Positions 1 to 5,449 of a stretch of 7,601 bases of DNA are shown here, piece after piece. The stretch spans positions 1-7,601 of the forward strand of contig JACCXW010000326.1 in the NCBI GenBank assembly GCA_013696785.1, given 5' to 3'. Position 1 is the stretch's first letter, and each line of letters starts with the position of its first letter. This DNA comes from Geodermatophilaceae bacterium (lineage in GTDB: Bacteria; Actinomycetota; Actinomycetes; Mycobacteriales; Geodermatophilaceae). Under the pieces are notes generated by a model. The model was not told the DNA's origin. It was given only the letters and a program-made list of their open reading frames with translations, and did no database searches. The position numbers and the translations under genes are program-made.

Positions 1-345
1 GCGATCAAGCTCGTCGCGGACGGCATCCGCGGCGTGTCGCCCACGACCGTCGAAGCGGCGGAGTCCGCGGGCTCGAGCACGTTCCAGATCATCACCAAGG
101 TTCAGCTGCCCATGGCCCGCAACGCCCTCGTGTTGGCGTCCAACCAGGGCTTGCTCTACGTGCTGTCGATGGTCGTCATCGGCGGGCTCGTCGGCGGCGG
201 CGCGCTGGGCTACACGGTCGTCAGCGGCTTCTCCCAGGGCCAGCTGTACGGGAAGGGCCTCGCTGCCGGCATCGCGATCGTCGCTCTCGGCATCATGCTC
301 GACCGCATCACCCAGCACGCCGCCGCCCGGCAGGGACGGCGGTGA
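1..345 (+). CDS. proW: Glycine betaine/proline ABC transporter permease, ProW type (3' part only)
   Basis: This is the last 114 residues of an integral membrane permease of a ProU/OpuA-type compatible-solute importer; the 5' part lies left of the window. The reading frame is open from base 1 and stops with TGA at 343-345. The fragment holds the EAA signature loop that docks the ATPase subunit: EAA at fragment residues 18-20, the conserved glycine at 24, and KVQLP ending at 37 (bases 52-111). Two hydrophobic stretches follow, at about residues 40-75 (including LSMVVIGGLVGGGALGY) and 84-101 (ending in LDRITQ), then a short basic tail. The SMVVI...GGLG-like and ILDR-like segments closely resemble E. 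coli ProW. The binding protein gene starts 87 bases downstream, as expected for one transporter; an ATPase (ProV-like) gene should lie upstream. Substrate choice is inferred from family and neighbours. The family call is secure; the exact substrate is not. Confidence 0.9.
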   Translation, partial: AIKLVADGIRGVSPTTVEAAESAGSSTFQIITKVQLPMARNALVLASNQGLLYVLSMVVIGGLVGGGALGYTVVSGFSQGQLYGKGLAAGIAIVALGIMLDRITQHAAARQGRR

Positions 346-432
346 CCACCCGCGACAACCCTGTGCGCCTCCGCCCCTCCGGGCGTCGGTGACCATCCGC
401 CGGCCGGCGTACCGGTCGCGAAAGGAGAACAG
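346..432 (+). other. Permease-to-binding-protein spacer with small GC-rich inverted repeats
   Basis: The 87-base gap holds no gene. It contains a 5-bp stem, CGCCC at 372-376 and GGGCG at 381-385 with a 4-base loop, and a 12-bp perfect palindrome, CGCCGGCCGGCG, at 398-409. There is no T-run, so neither looks like a classical intrinsic terminator. A stem between permease and binding protein could stabilise the downstream message so that more binding protein is made, as in several importer operons, but this is inference. Short palindromes arise easily in DNA this GC-rich, hence the low confidence. Confidence 0.25.
421..427 (+). promoter_or_regulatory. Ribosome binding site of the binding-protein gene
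   Basis: AAAGGAG ends 5 bases before the ATG at 433. This strong Shine-Dalgarno match fixes the start of the binding-protein gene. Confidence 0.85.
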
Positions 433-1398
433 ATGAGGACAGGAAAATCACGAGTGTTGAGGCTCGCCGCGCTCGTCGCAGCCGGCGGTCTCGTCGCCTC
501 CGGCTGCGGCGGTGGCAACATCGAGGAGACGGCTACTCCCGAGGGCGCCGAGGACTGCGGTGACTTCAACATCGCCATCAATCCGTGGGTCGGCTACGAG
601 GCCTCGGCGCACGTCGTCGGTTACGTCGCCGCGACCGAACTCGGCTGCAACGTCGAGTACAAGTCGCTCAAGGAGGAGGTCGCCTGGCAGGGCTTCGGCA
701 GCGGCGAGGTCGACGTCGTCATCGAGAACTGGGGCCACGACGATCTCAAGGCAAAGTACATCGAGGACCAGGGCACCGCTCAGGACGCCGGTCCCAACGG
801 CAACGTCGGCGTGATCGGCTGGTACCTCCCGCCATGGATGGTCGAGGAGTACCCCGACATCACCGAGTGGGAGAACCTCAACACGTACGCCGACATGTTC
901 GCGACGTCGGAGTCCGGCGGCAAGGGCCAGCTCCTCGACGGTGACCCGTCCTTCGTCACGAATGACGAGGCGCTGGTGCAGAACCTCGATCTGAACTTCA
1001 CCGTGGTCTACGCCGGCAGCGAGCCGGCGCTGATCCAGGCCTTCCGAGCCGCGGAAGAGAATCGCGAGCCTCTGCTGGGGTACTTCTACGCACCGCAGTG
1101 GTTCCTGTCCGAGGTCGAGCTGGTCAAGGTGAACCTGCCGCCGTTCGAGGAGGGCTGCGACGCCGATCCCGCGGCCGTGGCGTGTGACTATCCCGAGTAC
1201 ATCCTGGACAAGATCGTCGCCACCGATTTCGCCGAGTCCGGAAGCCCGGCGTACGACCTGGTGACGAATTTCGAATGGACCAATGAGGACCAGAACCTCG
1301 TCGCGAAGTACATCGCCGAGGACGGCATGGACCCGGAGGACGCCGCACAGCAATGGGTCGAGGACAACCCGGACGTCGTCGAGGGCTGGCTCAGCTAG
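433..1398 (+). CDS. proX: Glycine betaine-type ABC transporter substrate-binding lipoprotein (OpuAC/ProX family)
   Basis: This is a 321-residue extracytoplasmic solute-binding protein that captures the ligand and hands it to the membrane permease encoded just upstream. The N-terminus is a lipoprotein signal: basic residues (MRTGKSRVLR), a hydrophobic core at about 11-21, then a lipobox VASGC with Cys25 as the expected lipid-anchored residue, followed by a glycine-rich linker. The mature part has the OpuAC fold signatures NPWVGYEAS (50-58), a VDVVIENWG segment (93-101) and GWYLPPWM (129-136). Trp52, Trp100, Trp130, Trp135 and Trp223 are candidates for the aromatic cage that binds a quaternary ammonium group. 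Four further cysteines (42, 72, 241, 251) could form two disulfides outside the cell. The length is normal for the family and the ATG follows a strong AAAGGAG. The neighbouring dimethylglycine and sarcosine oxidases suggest betaine, dimethylglycine or sarcosine as ligand, used as a nutrient rather than only for osmoprotection; that part is inference. Confidence 0.9.
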   Translation: MRTGKSRVLRLAALVAAGGLVASGCGGGNIEETATPEGAEDCGDFNIAINPWVGYEASAHVVGYVAATELGCNVEYKSLKEEVAWQGFGSGEVDVVIENWGHDDLKAKYIEDQGTAQDAGPNGNVGVIGWYLPPWMVEEYPDITEWENLNTYADMFATSESGGKGQLLDGDPSFVTNDEALVQNLDLNFTVVYAGSEPALIQAFRAAEENREPLLGYFYAPQWFLSEVELVKVNLPPFEEGCDADPAAVACDYPEYILDKIVATDFAESGSPAYDLVTNFEWTNEDQNLVAKYIAEDGMDPEDAAQQWVEDNPDVVEGWLS

Positions 1399-1440
1399 CC
1401 CAACTTCTCACGTCGCCCAGCAGGCAACGGGAGGTCTAGT

Positions 1441-1476
1441 GTTGCGTATAGCGATACAAGTTGCGTGAAGCGCAAC
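1441..1476 (+). promoter_or_regulatory. Tandem operator-like inverted repeats before dimethylglycine oxidase
   Basis: Two 17-bp elements lie 2 bases apart. The right one, GTTGCGTGAAGCGCAAC (1460-1476), is a perfect inverted repeat with 6-bp arms GTTGCG/CGCAAC and a 5-base spacer. The left one, GTTGCGTATAGCGATAC (1441-1457), matches it at 13 of 17 positions. It keeps the left arm exactly and the outer bases of the right arm, and contains its own GTAT/ATAC dyad. The centres are 19 bases apart, nearly two helical turns, so two dimers could bind on about the same face. The site sits just upstream of the ribosome binding site, where a repressor would block transcription. Dyads of this size suit a dimeric helix-turn-helix regulator; an IclR- or GntR-type protein is possible, but no regulator gene is in the window. 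The TAGTGT at 1437-1442 could be a -10 box, though I see no good -35. Confidence 0.6.
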
Positions 1477-1477
1477 G

Positions 1478-1484
1478 AAGGAGG
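1478..1484 (+). promoter_or_regulatory. Ribosome binding site of dimethylglycine oxidase gene
   Basis: AAGGAGG ends 5 bases before the ATG at 1490. It is a near-perfect Shine-Dalgarno sequence and supports that start. It begins one base after the operator-like repeat ends. Confidence 0.88.
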
Positions 1485-1489
1485 CTGAG

Positions 1490-3934
1490 ATGCGGGTCGT
1501 GGTGATCGGGGCGGGCGTTGTCGGTGCGGCCGTGGCCGATGAGATGTCCAGCCTCGGATGGACCGACATCACTGTGCTCGACCAAGGGCCGCTGTTCGCC
1601 ACCGGCGGGTCGAGTTCGCACGCCCCGGGCCTGGTCTTCCAGGCCAACGGGTCCAAGACGATGACCGAACTGGCCCGCTACACCGTGGAGAAGTTCTGCC
1701 GTCTGAGCCACGGCGGGACGCAAGGCTTCGTCCAGGTCGGCGGTCTGGAGGTGGCGACGACAGCCGAGCGGCTGGCGGATCTGCACCGCCGACATGGCTG
1801 GCTGGCCTCGTGGGGAGTGGCAAGCCGCGTGGTGTCGGCCGAGGAGTGCGCGAAGCTGCATCCGCTGCTCGATCCCGGCGTACTCCTCGGCGGTCTGCAC
1901 ACGCCGACCGACGGCCTGGCCAATCCCGTGACGGCGGTGACCGCGCAGGCACGGGCGGCGGAGGGACGCGGCGTGCGTTTCGTCGGGGACTGCGAGGTCC
2001 TGGACGTCCTGGTCGCCGATGGTCAGGTCCGCGGCGTGGTGACAACCCAGGGCGAGTACGCCGCGGACGTCGTGGTGTGCTGCGCCGGCATCTGGGGCCC
2101 CCGGGTCGCCGCGATGGTCGGCATGACGCTGCCGCTGACGCCGCTGGCTCACCAGTACGCATGGACGACCCGCGTGCCCGAGCTGGAACGCATCGACACC
2201 GGCGCGACCCGGCCGATCCTGCGTCATCAGGACCGAGACCTGTACTACCGCGAGTACGGCGACCGGGTCGGCATCGGCTACTACGGGCACGACCCGATGC
2301 CGGTCGACTGTGCTGACATTGCCCGACCTACGGCCGGGCGCGCCGGCCACGCGATGCACCAGGACGCGAAGGTCATGCCGAGCATCCAGGACTTCACCCC
2401 GGTCGACTTCGAGCCGGCGTGGGAGGAGTCGCTGCGGCTCCTGCCCTCGCTGCGCGAGGCCGAGTTGGGCGAGGGCATCAACGGCCTGTTCTCCTTCACC
2501 ACCGACGGCATGCCTCTGATCGGGGAAAGCCAGGAGGTCCGCGGCTTCTGGGTCGCCGAAGCGGTCTGGGTGACCCACTCAGCGGGCGTCGGCCGAGCCG
2601 TCGCGGAGTGGATCGTCACCGGCTCGCCCTCGGTCGACCTGCACGACTGCGACGTCAACCGGTTCGAGCAGCACCAACTTGCCCCTGCGTACGTGCAGGC
2701 CCGCAGCTGCCAGAACTTCGTCGAGGTGTACGACATCCTGCACCCCTTGCAGCCGATGGATTATCCACGTCCGCTGCGTAGAAGCCCGTTCCATCCCCGT
2801 CAGGTGGAACTCGGTGCGATGTTCCTGGAGGCGAGCGGCTGGGAGCGCCCGCAGTGGTACGCCACCAACGAGCACCTGCTGGACGGACGTGACATCAGAA
2901 CCCCGAACGAATGGGCGGCGCGGTACTGGTCGCCCATCGTCGGAGCTGAGGCTCAGGCCACCAGGGAACGGGTGGCGCTCTACGACATGACCGCGCTGAA
3001 ACGGATCGAAGTCACCGGTCCCGGCGCGACGGCGTACCTGCAACGAGTCACGACCGGCAACGTCGACAAGTCCGTCGGGTCCGTCACGTACTGCCTGCTG
3101 TTGGACGAGCGGGGCCGGATCCGCAGTGACGTCACGGTCAGCCGGCTCGGTCCCGAGCACTACCAGGTGGGCGGCAACGGCGCGCTCGACGTCGACTGGT
3201 TCGGCCGGCACCTTCCGGCGGATCGCGGCGTCACCGTTCGGGACATCACCGCCGGCACGTGCTGTCTCGGTGTCTGGGGGCCGCACGCCCGCGACCTGCT
3301 GCAGCAGCTCTCCCGCGATGATGTCGCCGGGCTCACGTACTTCCGCGGCAAGCGAATGCACGTCGGCATGGTCCCGACCACGGCCCTTCGGCTGTCCTAT
3401 GTCGGCGAGCTCGGGTACGAGCTGTACACGACCGCCGACCTGGGCTTGAAGCTGTGGGACACGTTGTGGGAGGCCGGTCAGCAGTTCGGCATCTTCGCGG
3501 GCGGGCGCGGAGCGTTCACCAGCTTGCGGCTGGAGAAGGGTTACCGCTCCTTCGGCGCGGACATGACGTGGGACCACTACCCGGCCGAGGCCGGCCTCGC
3601 GTTCGCCGTGCGGATGGACAAGGGCGACTTCCTCGGCCGTACGGCGTTGCTGGACGCACCGCTGCGATCACGGCTGACGTGCCTGACCACCACCGACCCG
3701 ACAAAGGTCGTGGTGGGCAAGGAACCGGTGTACGACGGGGATCGCTGCGTCGGCTACGTCACGAGCGCCGCCTACGGGTACACGGTCGGGCTCGGGATCG
3801 CGTACGCGTGGCTCCCCGTCGAACTCAGCGAGCCGGGAACGGCTGTCCACATCGGATACTTCGACGAGCGCATCCCCGCAACCGTGACTGCAGAGCCGTT
3901 GTTCGACCCCGATATGACACGGTTGCGATCGTGA
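1490..3934 (+). CDS. dmg: Dimethylglycine oxidase-type FAD/folate enzyme
   Basis: This 814-residue cytoplasmic enzyme is predicted to oxidise N,N-dimethylglycine to sarcosine and to pass the methyl carbon to tetrahydrofolate, giving 5,10-methylene-THF. In the oxidase form, reduced FAD is re-oxidised by O2 to H2O2. The N-terminal half is a DAO-type FAD domain with the dinucleotide motif GAGVVG (7-12). His44 in SSSHAPGLVF matches the histidine that carries covalent FAD in Arthrobacter globiformis dimethylglycine oxidase. His221 (PLAHQY) and Tyr252 (DLYYRE) match its active-site His225 and Tyr259. The C-terminal half, from about residue 430, is a GcvT-like folate domain; Asp547 (RSDVTV) matches the folate-site Asp552. 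These correspondences are from memory of the Arthrobacter protein (about 830 residues), to which similarity is high along the whole length. The ATG follows AAGGAGG. The stop overlaps the soxB start by 4 bases. A dehydrogenase using another electron acceptor, or a preference for sarcosine, cannot be fully excluded. Confidence 0.93.
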   Translation: MRVVVIGAGVVGAAVADEMSSLGWTDITVLDQGPLFATGGSSSHAPGLVFQANGSKTMTELARYTVEKFCRLSHGGTQGFVQVGGLEVATTAERLADLHRRHGWLASWGVASRVVSAEECAKLHPLLDPGVLLGGLHTPTDGLANPVTAVTAQARAAEGRGVRFVGDCEVLDVLVADGQVRGVVTTQGEYAADVVVCCAGIWGPRVAAMVGMTLPLTPLAHQYAWTTRVPELERIDTGATRPILRHQDRDLYYREYGDRVGIGYYGHDPMPVDCADIARPTAGRAGHAMHQDAKVMPSIQDFTPVDFEPAWEESLRLLPSLREAELGEGINGLFSFTTDGMPLIGESQEVRGFWVAEAVWVTHSAGVGRAVAEWIVTGSPSVDLHDCDVNRFEQHQLAPAYVQARSCQNFVEVYDILHPLQPMDYPRPLRRSPFHPRQVELGAMFLEASGWERPQWYATNEHLLDGRDIRTPNEWAARYWSPIVGAEAQATRERVALYDMTALKRIEVTGPGATAYLQRVTTGNVDKSVGSVTYCLLLDERGRIRSDVTVSRLGPEHYQVGGNGALDVDWFGRHLPADRGVTVRDITAGTCCLGVWGPHARDLLQQLSRDDVAGLTYFRGKRMHVGMVPTTALRLSYVGELGYELYTTADLGLKLWDTLWEAGQQFGIFAGGRGAFTSLRLEKGYRSFGADMTWDHYPAEAGLAFAVRMDKGDFLGRTALLDAPLRSRLTCLTTTDPTKVVVGKEPVYDGDRCVGYVTSAAYGYTVGLGIAYAWLPVELSEPGTAVHIGYFDERIPATVTAEPLFDPDMTRLRS

Positions 3935-5163
3935 GTGAATGGCAGGTCACGCCACGACTGCCGGAGCACCCTGACGTCCTCTGGGCCGAGGCGGAACCGA
4001 AGGCGTCCTACGACGTCGTGATCGTCGGGGCCGGCGGGCACGGGCTGGCGACGGCGTACTACCTGGCGAAGAACCACGGCATCACGAACGTCGCCGTCGT
4101 CGAGCGCGGTTGGCTGGCCGGCGGCAACATGGCGCGCAACACGACGATCATCCGATCGAACTACCTGTGGGACGAGAGTGCCGGGATCTACGAGCACGCA
4201 CTGAAACTGTGGGAGGGCCTGGAAGCCGACCTCGACTGCGAGGTGGCGTTCAGCCAGCGCGGCGTGCTGAACCTGGCGCACAGTCTCGGCGATGTCCGCG
4301 AGGGGCGCCGCCGCGTCAACGCGAATCAGCTCAACGGCGTGGACGCGCAGTGGCTCACACCCGACGAGGTGCAGAAGGTCGCGCCGATCCTCAACATCTC
4401 GACAGACGTGCGCTATCCGGTGCTGGGTGGGACATTCCAGCCGAGGGCGGGGATCGCGAAGCACGACTGGGTCGCGTGGGGGTACGCGCGCGCCGCCCAT
4501 GCACTCGGGGTGGATCTGATCCAAGGCTGCGAGGTAACCGGCGTCCTTCGCGACGGCGACCGGGTCGTCGGCGTCGACACCGTCCGCGGACCGATCAGGG
4601 CGGGCCGGGTGGCGCTGGCTGCGGCCGGGCACAGCAGCGTCGTCACGTCGTCGCTCGGCCTGCGGTTGCCGCTGCAGAGCTTTCCGTTGCAGGCGCTGGT
4701 GTCCGAGCTGCTCGAGCAAGTGCTCGACACCGTGGTGATGTCCAATGCCGTGCACGTCTACGTGTCGCAGGCGCACAAGGGCGAACTCGTCATGGGCGCC
4801 GGCATCGACGGCTACGTCGGCTACGGGCAGCGCGGCTCCTTCCCGGTGATCGAGCACCAGATGGCCGCCGCCATCGAGCTGTTCCCGATCTTCGCCCGCG
4901 CCCACGTGTTGCGGACCTGGGGTGGCATCGTGGACGTCTCTCCGGACGCGTCGCCGATCGTCGGGCTGACGCCGTACGCCGGGCTGTACGTCAACTGCGG
5001 CTGGGGAACCGGCGGTTTCAAGGCGACACCCGGTATCGGCTGGGTGTTCGCCGACACGATCGCGAACGACCGGCCGCATCCACTCGCCGAGCCGTTCTCG
5101 CTGGCCCGGTTCGACAGTGGGGCCCTCATAGACGAGCACGGCGCGGCCGCCGTCGCGCACTGA
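3931..5163 (+). CDS. soxB: Sarcosine oxidase beta subunit (heterotetrameric type)
   Basis: This is the catalytic flavoprotein subunit of heterotetrameric sarcosine oxidase, which oxidises sarcosine to glycine. It has 410 residues, normal for SoxB. The FAD-binding motif GAGGHGLATAYYLAK lies at 33-47, with the SoxB-typical GGHG. RNTTIIRSNYLW (69-80) is a hallmark of the heterotetrameric family. His178 in the AKHDWVAWG segment corresponds to the histidine (about 173-175 in characterised enzymes) that holds covalent FMN at the interface with SoxA. CGWGTGGFKATPG (356-368) is the conserved C-terminal flavin-proximal segment. I chose GTG 3931 because the conserved N-terminus begins there and it forms a GTGA overlap with the preceding stop. 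The frame is open much further upstream, but that stretch lies inside dmg and does not resemble SoxB. No good Shine-Dalgarno precedes it, so translation is probably coupled to dmg. soxD follows after 7 bases. Confidence 0.95.
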   Translation: MSEWQVTPRLPEHPDVLWAEAEPKASYDVVIVGAGGHGLATAYYLAKNHGITNVAVVERGWLAGGNMARNTTIIRSNYLWDESAGIYEHALKLWEGLEADLDCEVAFSQRGVLNLAHSLGDVREGRRRVNANQLNGVDAQWLTPDEVQKVAPILNISTDVRYPVLGGTFQPRAGIAKHDWVAWGYARAAHALGVDLIQGCEVTGVLRDGDRVVGVDTVRGPIRAGRVALAAAGHSSVVTSSLGLRLPLQSFPLQALVSELLEQVLDTVVMSNAVHVYVSQAHKGELVMGAGIDGYVGYGQRGSFPVIEHQMAAAIELFPIFARAHVLRTWGGIVDVSPDASPIVGLTPYAGLYVNCGWGTGGFKATPGIGWVFADTIANDRPHPLAEPFSLARFDSGALIDEHGAAAVAH

Positions 5164-5170
5164 AACTGTC

Positions 5171-5449
5171 ATGCTGAGGATCCCCTGCCCGTGGTGCGGG
5201 CTCCGCGACGAAACCGAGTTCTCCTACGGCGGCCAGGCACACGTGGCATATCCCGCCGAACCGTCCACTGTGGACGACGATGCCTGGGCCACATATCTGT
5301 TCTACCGGGACAACCCCAAAGGGTGGTTCGCCGAGCGGTGGATGCACCGGGCCGGGTGCCAGCGCTGGTTCAACGTCGTCCGGCACACGGTGACGTACGA
5401 GATCGCTGCGAGCTATCCGCCGGGTGCTTCCCGGCCGGAGCCGGCATGA
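5171..5449 (+). CDS. soxD: Sarcosine oxidase delta subunit (zinc-binding)
   Basis: This is the small structural subunit of heterotetrameric sarcosine oxidase; it binds a zinc ion and contacts SoxA. The 92-residue length is typical. CPWCG near the N-terminus gives Cys6 and Cys9, and the MHRAGC segment gives His59 and Cys63. These four are the zinc ligands at the same positions in characterised SoxD. The core also shows family features: RDNPKG (46-51), followed by the W-x-H-x-x-G-C-x-R-W-F block (57-67). The ATG lies 7 bases after the soxB stop with no clear Shine-Dalgarno, so it is probably read by ribosomes finishing soxB. Its own stop overlaps the soxA start (ATGA). The tail after about residue 82 (PPGASRPEPA) is low-complexity and probably disordered. 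Confidence 0.96.
   Translation: MLRIPCPWCGLRDETEFSYGGQAHVAYPAEPSTVDDDAWATYLFYRDNPKGWFAERWMHRAGCQRWFNVVRHTVTYEIAASYPPGASRPEPA
5262..5276. repeat. Interrupted palindrome, copy 1 (in soxD)
   Basis: CGTCCACTGTGGACG is a perfect inverted repeat of 7-bp arms around one central T, lying inside soxD where it encodes part of PSTVDD. Its 11-base core TCCACTGTGGA recurs in soxA at 5881-5891, also encoding STVD. It may be a frequently repeated genomic palindrome or simply a shared codon choice. Confidence 0.4.
5437..5440 (+). promoter_or_regulatory. Ribosome binding site of soxA
   Basis: GGAG ends 5 bases before the ATG at 5446, inside the end of soxD. Together with the ATGA overlap it settles the soxA start. 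Confidence 0.6.

Noticed and set aside
372..385. Hairpin as a transcription terminator after the permease gene
   Set aside because: The stem is only 5 bp, no T-run follows, and the next gene is functionally linked, so termination here is unlikely.
448..1353. Minus-strand open frame of 301 codons opposite the binding-protein gene
   Set aside because: The plus strand encodes a clear lipoprotein binding protein with a strong ribosome binding site. The minus frame is a compositional shadow.
1399..1440. Terminator after the binding-protein gene
   Set aside because: I found no stem-loop with a T-tract in this stretch.
1436..2578. Minus-strand open frame of 380 codons opposite the start of dmg
   Set aside because: It is antisense to conserved FAD-domain codons and has no recognisable motif; it would also end inside the operator region.
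3454..3930. Upstream extension of the soxB frame
   Set aside because: The frame is open but the sequence is Arg/Gly-rich, unrelated to SoxB, and fully inside the dmg folate domain. SoxB-like sequence begins at GTG 3931.
3772..5172. Minus-strand open frame of 466 codons opposite dmg end and soxB
   Set aside because: It is the shadow of soxB, with biased composition, no domain and no ribosome binding site.
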